Source: an uncultured Bacteroides sp.
Lineage (GTDB): Bacteria > Bacteroidota > Bacteroidia > Bacteroidales > Bacteroidaceae
Assembly (NCBI GenBank): GCA_900552645.1
Contig: USAN01000016.1
Coordinates: forward strand, 1 to 41,465
Length of the DNA stretch: 41,465 nucleotides
Reading direction: 5' to 3'
A program made the position numbers and the translations under genes. Every line of letters starts with the position of its first letter. The first letter of the stretch is position 1. A model generated the notes under the pieces. It did no database searches, was not told where the DNA came from, and saw only the letters and a list, made by a program, of their open reading frames with translations. Shown in pieces: positions 8,431 to 17,414 of the stretch.

Positions 8431-9762
8431 TTATTCTTTTATCAATGTATCGTCACCGGTAACAAGGTCTAAATCGGCCTTAGATACAAGGTAATCGTAA
8501 ATAGACTGGTTGTAAGTAAGCTTTGACTGTGTAAGTGCAACTTCCGAGCTGTTAAGTTCAAGTATAGTACCCTTTCCTACTTCATATCTCTTTTCGGCTA
8601 TCAGTCTTCCCTTCTCTGCCTGCAGTACAGCCTCCTTGTTACTTACTACCTGTTCGGTACTTGCAGCCATGTTGTCAAGATAAGTAGTAGCTTGCATTGT
8701 AAGCTGTCTTTTTGTATTTATTCTATTTTCGGCAAGTTGCTTCATCTGAATTCTGGTCTGTTTTATCTTTGTAAAGTTACTTCCCTTAAATAGAGGTATG
8801 CTTAGGTTAAGTCCAAGAGTAGAATATGGGTTCCACATATAATCCTTGAACTTGAAGTTATCATTCATTGAAACATATACATACTGAAAAGATGCTGCAA
8901 GAGTAGGCATAAAGTTAGTATACTGCAACTTCAAATTCTTCTTAAGAATTTCTTCATTTATGTCAAGTTGCTTCAATGAGCTGTTATTTGTAAGATTTTG
9001 AGGATCTGGAAGAGCCATACGCTTAAACATCTCCATTTCATAATCTTTTAAGTTCCCATCAATAGTAACGATTATATCGGGATTCATTCCCAACAGAACC
9101 TTAAGCTGAAGAGTTGCAAGATTTATGGCATTGCGTGCCGATACCACGTTGGGTTTTAGACTGCGCATCTGTACTTCGGCACTAATCTTATCATATTCAC
9201 TTACAGTACCTTGATTAAACTTTGCTCTCACTATATTGTAATTATCCTCGCTCTGTTTGTAGCTTTTAAGCAATACATCATAACTATCCTGAGCTAGCAA
9301 AAGCTGATAAAAAGCTTTAGTAACCTGATTTACCATATCAAGCTTAGAAGAACGCGACTTCTCTACAGCTAGTTCTACATCACTTTTAGTCAGTCCGATA
9401 CTTTTATACAATGCCGGTGCAAATACCGGTAAACTTATAGACAGACCACCGCTATACGTATTGTCGGTGCCTACTTTCATAACTTGACCCTGCATTGCAA
9501 AAGACTGTTTCTCGATGGCACGTGAATAGCTTCCTACCAAAGAAGCTTCGGGTAACAATCCGGCATAAGCCTCTTTTTGACTTACCTTCTTCAACTCTAT
9601 CTCCTTTCCGGCAACCTTTATAACCGGGTTATCATTCAAAGCAATCTTTATAGCTTCGTCTAACTTTAATCTTAAAGTATCTTGAGAATAGATACTTTCA
9701 GAACAAAAGGTTCCTCCTATAAACAATAGGATAAAAATCTTTCTTCCTTTCCAAAAACTCAT
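8431..9762 (-). CDS. TolC-family outer-membrane channel, system 2
   Basis: The outer-membrane exit duct for system 2. The 443-residue protein has a cleavable signal peptide (hydrophobic stretch at about 9-20, likely cut before QDTLRLKL) and no lipobox. After it come two OEP repeats rich in long amphipathic helices: LDEAIKIALNDNPVIKVAGKEI near 34-55, and a second helical repeat starting about 270 and ending with EVGKGTILELNSSEVALTQSK near 400. It follows the tetR-type gene by 34 bases and precedes the adaptor by 26, so all are probably on one transcript. Confidence 0.93.
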   Translation of the reverse strand: MSFWKGRKIFILLFIGGTFCSESIYSQDTLRLKLDEAIKIALNDNPVIKVAGKEIELKKVSQKEAYAGLLPEASLVGSYSRAIEKQSFAMQGQVMKVGTDNTYSGGLSISLPVFAPALYKSIGLTKSDVELAVEKSRSSKLDMVNQVTKAFYQLLLAQDSYDVLLKSYKQSEDNYNIVRAKFNQGTVSEYDKISAEVQMRSLKPNVVSARNAINLATLQLKVLLGMNPDIIVTIDGNLKDYEMEMFKRMALPDPQNLTNNSSLKQLDINEEILKKNLKLQYTNFMPTLAASFQYVYVSMNDNFKFKDYMWNPYSTLGLNLSIPLFKGSNFTKIKQTRIQMKQLAENRINTKRQLTMQATTYLDNMAASTEQVVSNKEAVLQAEKGRLIAEKRYEVGKGTILELNSSEVALTQSKLTYNQSIYDYLVSKADLDLVTGDDTLIKE

Positions 9763-9796
9763 ACTAAATCATTATTAATTAATACTTTATGTTTGT

Positions 9797-10426
9797 CTAT
9801 TTTATTTGTTCCAGAAATTTATTTACGATAGTCAGCCCCTTTTCAGTCGACACGCCACGCAAGTGCATGAATGCGATATTTTGATAAATATCAACTAAAG
9901 GATATTTATCTGAAAGCTTGGACTGTAGAAGAAAATCCATCTCTTCCATCATTGCCACACGTATAATTTCATAATTTACATCATCCCGGAAAATGCCCTG
10001 ACGTATACCTTCATTAAAACACTCTAACGCCATAGATGCCATTTCATCACGCGTTTTCTTAATAAATTTTATAACCGAAGGATATTTGTTCATATCCTCA
10101 AAAAAACGTTTATTTATCTTTTTGAATTCTTCGACATTTCTTTCATAAAGTACTAGAATTACTTCGAGTACATTTTCCGATTTTTGGTATACTTCCTTTA
10201 TAAATTGCTGTGTTTCCTGTGAATGTGTCTTTACTACCTCTAACAATAGTTCTTCTTTATCATTATATATCTCGTATAGCGTTCTTTTGGATATAGAAAG
10301 AGCATTTGCAATATCATCCATTGTAACAGGACGTATTCCTTTTTCACAAAATGCTCTTGATGCTTCCTCTAATATTCTGACTTTTATCTCATTTCTTTCT
10401 TCTTTTCTATTTCTTGATTTATCCAT
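9797..10426 (-). CDS. TetR/AcrR-family repressor
   Basis: A 209-residue regulator with an N-terminal TetR helix-turn-helix at about 18-62 (ILEEASRAFCEKGI, VTMDDIANALSISKRTLYEIY) and a helical C-terminal ligand domain of unremarkable length. It is the first gene of the second efflux half: tolC-type, adaptor, pump and PII-like genes follow with 12-34 base gaps. Its start is preceded by a phylum-type -7 element and an imperfect palindrome overlapping that element. This layout fits autorepression relieved when an efflux substrate binds. The inducer cannot be told from the sequence. Confidence 0.93.
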   Translation of the reverse strand: MDKSRNRKEERNEIKVRILEEASRAFCEKGIRPVTMDDIANALSISKRTLYEIYNDKEELLLEVVKTHSQETQQFIKEVYQKSENVLEVILVLYERNVEEFKKINKRFFEDMNKYPSVIKFIKKTRDEMASMALECFNEGIRQGIFRDDVNYEIIRVAMMEEMDFLLQSKLSDKYPLVDIYQNIAFMHLRGVSTEKGLTIVNKFLEQIK

Positions 10427-10431
10427 TTTAA

Positions 10432-10446
10432 TTGTTTAGTGAACAA
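10432..10446 (-). promoter_or_regulatory. Candidate TetR operator
   Basis: A 15-base imperfect palindrome, TTGTTTAGTGAACAA, with seven-base arms that differ at one position. It overlaps the last bases of the -7 element and the predicted transcript start, just upstream of the tetR-type start codon, which is where an autorepressor would bind. Single occurrence seen, so inferred. Confidence 0.45.
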
Positions 10447-10451
10447 AATTA
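10444..10451 (-). promoter_or_regulatory. -7 element of the tetR-led efflux operon
   Basis: On the minus strand this reads TAATTTTG, an exact match to TAnnTTTG. It sits 18-25 bases upstream of the tetR-type start codon, in the short gap after the LpxA-like gene. No clear TTTG is seen at -33, where the sequence lies inside the LpxA-like coding region. It implies that the second efflux set can be transcribed separately from the first. Confidence 0.55.
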
Positions 10452-10455
10452 TCAT

Positions 10456-11223
10456 TTATTTTATTATTCCTAACTTAGAATTTCGTATAAAACATATAAT
10501 ATTATTAATTTCCTTACTCTTTGGTATCTGCTGTTCTATTCTCTCTATAGCATCAGAAACTGACGTGTTTGCCTTATAAATCAAACGATACGCATGCGCA
10601 ATCTGCTTTAGTATAATTTCGGATACTCCTTCGTGCTCTAGTATAATTGAATTTATACGATAGAAAGAGATAGGATTATGAGCTGCTATTATATAAGGAG
10701 GTATATCTTTGGTAAAACTACAACCACCCTGTACCAATGAAAATGTACCGAGACGGGTATTACCCTGCATCAATACATTTGATGTTAAGACTGCACAATC
10801 CTCTACTACACAGTCGCCCGATATCTGAGACCCGTTTCCTATTATACAACGGTTTCCTACTGTTACATCGTGCGAAATACGAGCTGCCTGCATAATGAAA
10901 TTTCCGTTCCCAATTCTTGTGGCATTTCCAGCATTATTGGCTCTTATTATTACTGCATTTTCTCTTATTACATTATTGTCGCCTATTATAACATGAGTAT
11001 AATCTCCTTTATATTTAAAATCCTGCGATACTGCAGCTATAACCGCACCATTATATATAGTATTGCCATTACCAATTACTGCCCCATTCATTATACTAAC
11101 ATGAGGCATTATAACATTATTATCTCCTATTATTACATCTTTGTCTATATAGGCAAATGGATGTATTGTTACATTCTTCCCAATTTTTGCAGATGGATCG
11201 ATATAAGCTAAAGGACTAATCAT
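10456..11223 (-). CDS. LpxA-like acyl-ACP--UDP-sugar O-acyltransferase paralogue
   Basis: This 255-residue protein is a left-handed beta-helix acyltransferase. Hexapeptide repeats run from about residue 2 to 178 and a helical C-terminal domain from 185 to 255. LpxA transfers a hydroxyacyl chain to UDP-GlcNAc in lipid A synthesis. Compared from memory with E. coli LpxA, the catalytic His (H125) is kept as His118 in ISHDVTVGNR and Lys76 as Lys70 in DFKYKGD. However, H122, H144 and H160 are replaced by Arg115, Asp137 and Gln153, and the usual INRGT is IIRANN. Many side loops are rich in Gly-Asn. It is 26 bases after the outer-membrane lipoprotein gene of system 1 and is not beside lpxC/lpxD/lpxB. 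It is probably a second, specialised LpxA-like enzyme; altered donor or acceptor is inference. Confidence 0.85.
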   Translation of the reverse strand: MISPLAYIDPSAKIGKNVTIHPFAYIDKDVIIGDNNVIMPHVSIMNGAVIGNGNTIYNGAVIAAVSQDFKYKGDYTHVIIGDNNVIRENAVIIRANNAGNATRIGNGNFIMQAARISHDVTVGNRCIIGNGSQISGDCVVEDCAVLTSNVLMQGNTRLGTFSLVQGGCSFTKDIPPYIIAAHNPISFYRINSIILEHEGVSEIILKQIAHAYRLIYKANTSVSDAIERIEQQIPKSKEINNIICFIRNSKLGIIK

Positions 11224-11249
11224 GACTATATTAATTTAAAGTTTCACTA

Positions 11250-12629
11250 TTATCTGGCACCTCCTACAGCGCTATATAAATTTATCACAGACTGTAATAT
11301 CTGACATCTGTCGGATACTTCATTAAGTTGTGAACTTAATAAAGACTGCTGTGCTGTAAGTATTTCAAGATAGGTAGACTTACCTGCCTTGAACAGTTCT
11401 TTCGTCATATAAACAGCATTTTCCATTTCTTTCTTCTGAGCCATATGTTTTTGAAGTTTCTGAGAAGAAGATTCATACTGATACAATGCATTACTAACCT
11501 CCTTGCCGGCATTCAAGATCGTTTGCTGATAATTCATTAAGGCTATCTTTTCTTCATCTTTTGATACGCGAAGATTGGACACTAACTTACCCCTGGCAAA
11601 AATAGGCTGAGTAAGTGAAGCTGCTGCCTGTGCTATAGTCTTTGCAGGATTCATTATTGCTGAACCAACATTGTTAGTCCATCCTGCACTACCGGTTATG
11701 GTAAGTGAAGGATAGAATGCTGCTCGTGCCTGATTCGTCTGGTAATAAGATGCAGCAAGAGCCATTTCTGCTACTTTGACATCGGGACGATTAGCCAACA
11801 ACTGCAATGGAATGCCAGCCGAGATATTTTCGGCTATCTTTTGATCGCTCAAGACCCCTCTCTTTATAGAATGAGGATTTTCTGCCATAACTACACACAA
11901 TGAGTTTTCCGTCTCGACTACCTGTCTCTTTAGTTCGGAAAGCGATGCTTCGGTCTGATAAAGCACTCCACGACTTTGAGACAAAGCTGCCTCATTAGTC
12001 ATTCCAGCTTCTTTCATTGCTTCCATAGTACGAACCGTCTCCTTTAGAAGTTTTATATTATCGGAAGTAACTATTACCTGCTGATCAAGCATAAGCAAAG
12101 AATAATACGCATTTGCTATATTTGCTATAAGCTGAGACTGTACAGCCTGTCTATATGCCTCACTTTGCAAAAGACTCGCCTTTACTGCTCGGTTGGCATT
12201 AAGCAATTTGGCAAAAAGGTCTACCTCCCAGCTAGCAGATACCGGTAAAGTATATGTAGCTATCAAGGATGATCTATCAAAACTGCCTAAATTACCATTC
12301 GGTGCAAGATTTAATGAAGGTAAATATGATAGTCGTGCTGCGTTTAATTTAGACTTAGCCTCATCTAATCTTAATATTGCAGTCTGAAGATTAACGTTAT
12401 GATTAAGTCCCTTTACAATCAGTTCCTGCAAAAGAGGATCAGTAAAAATATTTTTCCACTCAATGTTACCTATATTCAAAGTATCGTTAGTTCCATATTT
12501 CTCGATATATGAAACAGGTGCCCGATATACCGAATCTACTTTTATATCATCGGGTCTTTTATATGATTTGTATATATGACAACTACTTAACAGTATTGTC
12601 ATTCCAAATAATAGTATTATCTTTTTCAT
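11250..12629 (-). CDS. NodT-family outer-membrane efflux lipoprotein, system 1
   Basis: The outer-membrane channel for system 1. It has 459 residues, with a lipobox ending at Cys17 (ILLSSC) and the family's KRPDDIKVDSVYR near 23-35. Two OEP repeats follow, each a beta strand and long helices (LNIGNIEWKNIFTDPLLQEL near 50, a second repeat from about 250). PLQLLANRPDVKVAEMALAA at about 275-294 is a NodT/OprM hallmark, and LFKAGKSTYLEILTAQQSLL near 412-431 is the conserved helix of the second repeat. It starts 10 bases after the pump gene and is therefore in its operon. Confidence 0.94.
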   Translation of the reverse strand: MKKIILLFGMTILLSSCHIYKSYKRPDDIKVDSVYRAPVSYIEKYGTNDTLNIGNIEWKNIFTDPLLQELIVKGLNHNVNLQTAILRLDEAKSKLNAARLSYLPSLNLAPNGNLGSFDRSSLIATYTLPVSASWEVDLFAKLLNANRAVKASLLQSEAYRQAVQSQLIANIANAYYSLLMLDQQVIVTSDNIKLLKETVRTMEAMKEAGMTNEAALSQSRGVLYQTEASLSELKRQVVETENSLCVVMAENPHSIKRGVLSDQKIAENISAGIPLQLLANRPDVKVAEMALAASYYQTNQARAAFYPSLTITGSAGWTNNVGSAIMNPAKTIAQAAASLTQPIFARGKLVSNLRVSKDEEKIALMNYQQTILNAGKEVSNALYQYESSSQKLQKHMAQKKEMENAVYMTKELFKAGKSTYLEILTAQQSLLSSQLNEVSDRCQILQSVINLYSAVGGAR

Positions 12630-12639
12630 AATGACAGTT

Positions 12640-15600
12640 TTAATTACGCGAATACTGTTCTATTTCGGAAGCCATTTCGCTGTCGTCCAAATCTTTCCAC
12701 TCTATAGGCTTAACCTTTTCCTGTAACCATTCAAAAACCACAAACAGTACTGGTACAATATATATCTGCAGAATCATACCTATCAACATACCTCCTATAG
12801 CAGCTGTTCCAAGTGTTCTGTTACCATGAGCACCTACACCGAAAGCAAACATCATAGGCAATAATCCCACTACCATTGCTAGTGAAGTCATAAGAATTGG
12901 GCGCAAACGGGCAGAAGCTCCAAGTACAGCAGCCCAAGATATACTCATTCCCTGCTTGCGACGATCTAAAGCAAACTCTACTATAAGAATAGCATTCTTT
13001 GCAAGAAGCCCCATAAGCATGATTAATGCAATCTGCATGTATATATCATTTGACATTGAACCAAGTATCATCTTCAGCGCCGAGATATTACCCAAGGCAC
13101 CCATTCCATTTACGAATAAGAAGCTTCCTACAAGGCCAAATGGAATTGACAACAAAACAGAAAGAGGCAAAAGGTAGCTTTCATACTGAGCACTCAAAAG
13201 CAAATATACAAATACGAAGCAAAGTACAAAGACTATTGCAGTAGTACCTCCTCCATTCTGGGCTTCTTCACGTGCCATACCACCTAATTCATAGCTATAT
13301 CCTGACGGAAGTTCCTCTTTTGAAACCTCTTCTATAGCCTTTATTGCGGCCCCAGAGGTATATCCTTGTGCTGGACCTACCATCACTTTCATTGATGTAT
13401 ATAAGTTAAAACGGCTTATTATATCTGGGCCATATACTTTCTTTATACTCATGAATTGACTTATAGGAGCCATTAAATCGCCATTTTTTATCTTTATATT
13501 GTTTAGTGACTCAAGATTCTTGCGTTCATCCGGTTCGGCCTGAATCATAACTCTATACATTTTACCGAAGCGATTGAAGTTAGACGCATATAAACCACCG
13601 TAATATCCTTGCAATGTATTAAGAACATCGTTTGGCTTGATACCTGCCTTCTTACATGCAGCCGCATCAATGTCTACCATATATTGCGGGAACTTCGGAT
13701 TAAAGGAAGTTTGAGCAGATTTTATTTCAGGACGTTCCTGAAGTTTCTCAAGATAATTCTTAGTAACATCATAAAATTTATCAAGACTGCCACCAGTCTT
13801 ATCCTGCATATTTAGTTCAATATCGCTGGAAGCCGAATAACCCGGTATCATAGGAGGAGTAAAGAATAGTACCTGAGCGTCTTTTACTATTTTCTGTGAC
13901 CTCATGAACAGAGAAATATATACCATATCTGAATTCTGGAGTAATGATCTATCTTCCCACGGTTTTAACTTTATAATCATAGATCCATATGAAGGGCCTT
14001 GTCCGCCAAGAAAACTGAATCCACCTATAAGAGTTCTTGATTCTACTGCAGGATCGGCAGCCACAAGACTATCTACACGATTAAATATTTCAAGAGATCT
14101 TTCTTGTGAAGTACCAGGAGGAAGTGTTATAGATCCCATTATTGTACCGGTATCTTCATTAGGTACCATACCGGTTGGAGTTATATTCATAAAAACTATC
14201 AACAATACAATTGATGCACCGACAAGTACAAAAGAAAGTGTCTTTCTGTGAATGAAATATATTACACCCTTCTTGTATCTCTTCAATATCTTGTCGTAAA
14301 AAATATTGAAAGAACGATGAAAACGATCTATAACCGAAAGCTTTTTATTTTTCTTATTAGCATCGTGAGGTTTAAGGAAAAGAGCACATAAAGCCGGACT
14401 CAACGTTAAAGCATTAAGGGCCGAAATACCTATGGCAATAGCCATTGTAAGACCAAACTGGCGATAAAATGTACCGGCAGTACCACCTATAAAGCTAACC
14501 GGAATAAACACAGACATCATTACTAATGTAATTGACACTATAGCACCTCCAAGTTCGCTCATGGCATCTATAGCAGCCTCTTTGGCCGACTTATAACCCT
14601 GATCGAGCTTGGCATGCACACCTTCTACCACCACTATAGCATCATCTACCACTATAGCAATCGCTAACACCATGGCACACAATGTAAGCAGATTCAGACT
14701 AAAACCTATCATCTTAAGGAGGAAGAATGTACCTATAAGAGCCACCGGAATTGCTATTGCAGGAATCAACGTTGAACGAAAATCCTGTAGAAATATATAC
14801 ACAACAATAAATACAAGAATAAAGGCCTCTATCAAAGTTTTCAACACCTCGTGAATTGAAGCATATAGGAAGTCGTTTGCATTCAATGCTATGTTCACTT
14901 TAATTCCCGGAGGTAATGTTTCCTTAGCATTATCAAGCAAATTTTCTATATTTGATATAGTTTCTGTTGCGTTTGTTCCTGCCATCTGATAAACCACACA
15001 AGTAACTGAATTATGACCGTTTACCTTAGATACCATTGAATAAGCCAGACGACCCATTTCTACCTTAGCTATATCTTTAAGCTTAAGTACTTTTCCATCG
15101 GGAAGAGCTTTAATTACAATATTTTCAAATTGTTCAGGTTTCTGCAATCTTCCCTTATACTTTATAGTATACTGAAAAGTTTGATTACCTTGTTCGCCAA
15201 ACTGCCCGGGAGCAGCTTCGATATTCTGTTCAGCAAGCGCATTAGAAACATCAGAAGGAATAAGCTTATACTGAGCCATTACCGAAGGCTTAAGCCATAT
15301 CCTCATAGAATAATCCTGACCAAAAACACTAGCATCACCAACTCCCTTCACACGTTGTATTTGAGGAATAAGATTTATCTTGGCATAGTTTTCAATAAAT
15401 TCCATACTATATTTATCTTCCGAATCGTATAATGAGAAGACAATAAGCATTGAATTTTGGCGTTTCTGAGTTATAACACCAACTTTAGTTACCTCGGCAG
15501 GCAATAATCCCTGAGCCATTGAAACACGATTTTGAACGTTTACGGCTGCCATATCTGGATCAGTACCTTGTTTGAAATATATATTTATCTCTCCACTACC

Positions 15601-15858
15601 ATTATTAGAGGCCGTAGAAGTCATATAAGTCATATTTTCTACTCCGTTTATTTGATCTTCAAGAGGAGCAATCACAGAATTAAGCACTGTAGCAGCGCTT
15701 GCTCCTGTATATGTAGCTCTTACTGATACTGTTGGAGGAGCTATATCAGGATATTGAGAAACAGGAAGAGTTACCAATCCAATTATACCAAGTATAAGAA
15801 TCAAAATAGATATAACCGTTGATAATACGGGCCTATTTATAAATTTATCTAATTTCAT
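12640..15858 (-). CDS. RND efflux pump, inner-membrane permease (HAE1, AcrB/MexB type), system 1
   Basis: The proton-driven permease of system 1, 1072 residues. N-terminal FINRPVLSTVISILI, PVSQYPDIAPPTVSV near 32-46 and GVENMTYMTS near 93 follow AcrB closely. The proton-relay pair is Asp405-Asp406 in AIVVDDAIVVVEG (TM4). The long loop and the second repeat with LLAKNAILIVEFA, followed by ASARLRPILMTSLA, also match. This likeness to AcrB suggests multidrug or bile-type substrates, but that is inference. It follows the adaptor by 10 bases and precedes the channel gene by 10. Confidence 0.96.
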   Translation of the reverse strand: MKLDKFINRPVLSTVISILILILGIIGLVTLPVSQYPDIAPPTVSVRATYTGASAATVLNSVIAPLEDQINGVENMTYMTSTASNNGSGEINIYFKQGTDPDMAAVNVQNRVSMAQGLLPAEVTKVGVITQKRQNSMLIVFSLYDSEDKYSMEFIENYAKINLIPQIQRVKGVGDASVFGQDYSMRIWLKPSVMAQYKLIPSDVSNALAEQNIEAAPGQFGEQGNQTFQYTIKYKGRLQKPEQFENIVIKALPDGKVLKLKDIAKVEMGRLAYSMVSKVNGHNSVTCVVYQMAGTNATETISNIENLLDNAKETLPPGIKVNIALNANDFLYASIHEVLKTLIEAFILVFIVVYIFLQDFRSTLIPAIAIPVALIGTFFLLKMIGFSLNLLTLCAMVLAIAIVVDDAIVVVEGVHAKLDQGYKSAKEAAIDAMSELGGAIVSITLVMMSVFIPVSFIGGTAGTFYRQFGLTMAIAIGISALNALTLSPALCALFLKPHDANKKNKKLSVIDRFHRSFNIFYDKILKRYKKGVIYFIHRKTLSFVLVGASIVLLIVFMNITPTGMVPNEDTGTIMGSITLPPGTSQERSLEIFNRVDSLVAADPAVESRTLIGGFSFLGGQGPSYGSMIIKLKPWEDRSLLQNSDMVYISLFMRSQKIVKDAQVLFFTPPMIPGYSASSDIELNMQDKTGGSLDKFYDVTKNYLEKLQERPEIKSAQTSFNPKFPQYMVDIDAAACKKAGIKPNDVLNTLQGYYGGLYASNFNRFGKMYRVMIQAEPDERKNLESLNNIKIKNGDLMAPISQFMSIKKVYGPDIISRFNLYTSMKVMVGPAQGYTSGAAIKAIEEVSKEELPSGYSYELGGMAREEAQNGGGTTAIVFVLCFVFVYLLLSAQYESYLLPLSVLLSIPFGLVGSFLFVNGMGALGNISALKMILGSMSNDIYMQIALIMLMGLLAKNAILIVEFALDRRKQGMSISWAAVLGASARLRPILMTSLAMVVGLLPMMFAFGVGAHGNRTLGTAAIGGMLIGMILQIYIVPVLFVVFEWLQEKVKPIEWKDLDDSEMASEIEQYSRN

Positions 15859-15868
15859 CTTTCTCTAA

Positions 15869-17083
15869 TTATTTAAATGCTGTAGCAAAATTTCCTTCTT
15901 TCTGATCTTTGAGAGCCTGCTTGTATTTAGCCTCTTTCTGAGAAGGTGTTATAGGAGTTATTTTCTGACCATCCTTAAGATTTTGTATCCCTTCGGTAAC
16001 GATTTTATCTCCTGGTTTCAAACCTCCTGTTACTATATAATACTTCCCGTCATCCAAGGATGATATTTTGATCTCAACATTTTTTATTATGTTATCCTTC
16101 TGAAGTACATATACAAACTTCTTGTCTTGTATTTCAAGAGTAGCAGTCTGTGGTATCATTATTATATTATTCATTGAGTAAGGAAATATAATATTTGCAG
16201 TACCACCACTTCTTAATATATTGTTCTTGTTTGGGAATAGTGCGCGCATGCTTACCGAGCCTGTACTTTGATCTATAACTCCGCTTACAGCATCTACTGT
16301 TCCGTCTTCGTTATATATCGTTCCGTCTGTAAGTTCCAACTTTACAGGAGGCATCTTTTTAAGTTCATCTATCAAATTATTACCGGCTTTAGTCATCTCA
16401 AGCAATTGCTTTTCTGTCATAGAAAAGTATACATATACATCTCCTATTTTTGACACAGTGGTGAGAGGCTGACTTATTGATGGAGATACAAGGCTTCCTA
16501 TACGATAAGGGAATACTCCTACTACTCCGTCGGATGGACTTTTAACACAGCAAAATCCTAAATTCTGGTTTGCACTTATAAACTGAGCCTCGGCCTGAGC
16601 CAAATTTGCCTGAGCAGAAGTAAGCTGATTCAAAGCTGTCTGATATTCAAACTCACTTATGATGTTCTTATCATACAGACTTTTTTTCTGCTGCTCCGTA
16701 AGCTTAGAAGTATTTACACTAGATCGTGCCATCTGTACTGCAGCTTTAGCCTGACGTACTGCAGCCTCATATTGAGTTGGATCTATCTGAAAAAGAGGCT
16801 GATTCCTTTTCACAGAAGCACCTTCATCGACATACAACTTTACTATTGTTCCCGAAACTTGTGGTCTTATTTCCACATCTTGTTCACCTTTTATAGAAGC
16901 CGGGTAAGAAGTATTCTGCTTAGCAGAGGTTACCGACACTGGCTGTACAGCATATTCATCATCTCCCAACTTCATTCCTCCCTTGCTATTACCGCAACTT
17001 GTAACAGAAATTCCTCCGATTAACATAAATAGCGTTGCCATGCTTGAATAAAAAATCTTAAATCTGAATAACGCAATTTTCAT
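15869..17083 (-). CDS. RND efflux periplasmic adaptor lipoprotein, system 1
   Basis: The membrane-fusion protein of system 1 (AcrA/MexA type), 404 residues, and the first gene of the efflux cluster. A signal sequence with Cys30 in SVTSCGNS marks a lipoprotein. The first lipoyl half is VEIRPQVSGTIVKLYVDEGA near 70-89, then an alpha-hairpin with coiled-coil character (about 110-175), the second lipoyl half (VKSPSDGVVGVFPYRIGS), a beta-barrel, and a C-terminal domain rich in Lys. Translation starts 94 bases or so after a good -7 element at 17185-17192. Confidence 0.94.
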   Translation of the reverse strand: MKIALFRFKIFYSSMATLFMLIGGISVTSCGNSKGGMKLGDDEYAVQPVSVTSAKQNTSYPASIKGEQDVEIRPQVSGTIVKLYVDEGASVKRNQPLFQIDPTQYEAAVRQAKAAVQMARSSVNTSKLTEQQKKSLYDKNIISEFEYQTALNQLTSAQANLAQAEAQFISANQNLGFCCVKSPSDGVVGVFPYRIGSLVSPSISQPLTTVSKIGDVYVYFSMTEKQLLEMTKAGNNLIDELKKMPPVKLELTDGTIYNEDGTVDAVSGVIDQSTGSVSMRALFPNKNNILRSGGTANIIFPYSMNNIIMIPQTATLEIQDKKFVYVLQKDNIIKNVEIKISSLDDGKYYIVTGGLKPGDKIVTEGIQNLKDGQKITPITPSQKEAKYKQALKDQKEGNFATAFK

Positions 17084-17184
17084 AATACCTATATAGTTAG
17101 ATTGTTATTATAATCTTTTAAACTACTCTCTACGAAAACAGACAAATTAGAAAACTTTTACTTTTGATTTAGTTTTTTCCGGTG

Positions 17185-17192
17185 CAAATTTA
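17185..17192 (-). promoter_or_regulatory. -7 element of the system 1 efflux operon
   Basis: The minus strand reads TAAATTTG, followed by CACC, a very typical Bacteroidota -7 element. A possible -33 element (ATTG, 17210-17213) lies 17 bases upstream. The predicted leader before the adaptor start codon is near 95 bases. Confidence 0.6.
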
Positions 17193-17370
17193 TTAATTCT
17201 TTCGTTATACAATAATTACTTCATATATATTTAACTATCTATAACCTTAAATCTCAGAGTATTCAATTATAACGTTAAAACTATTTAGTCTTATAAATCT
17301 TTATTAATATTATTCAAAAACAATCTGTATTATTTTAAAGTATTTTCGCTTCGATTTATAATATTATTTG

Positions 17371-17378
17371 TAGATTTG
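17371..17378 (+). promoter_or_regulatory. maeB -7 element
   Basis: TAGATTTG exactly matches TAnnTTTG, 37 bases upstream of the start codon. The -33 region has only TTCG (17345-17348 or 17350-17353), one base off TTTG, at spacings of 22 or 17. Confidence 0.6.
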
Positions 17379-17414
17379 CCTCTAAATTAACATAATACAC
17401 TAAATCACATTTAA

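Larger units (their letters stand above)
17084..17414. other. 331-base divergent regulatory region (efflux adaptor / maeB)
   Basis: This stretch holds no gene. It contains a leftward promoter for the efflux cluster (17185-17192) and a rightward one for maeB (17371-17378). Between the adaptor start and its promoter is a long leader of about 95 bases with an imperfect inverted repeat near 17099-17116 (AGATT...AATCT). The middle, 17215-17340, is AT-rich without recognisable sites. Confidence 0.6.
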
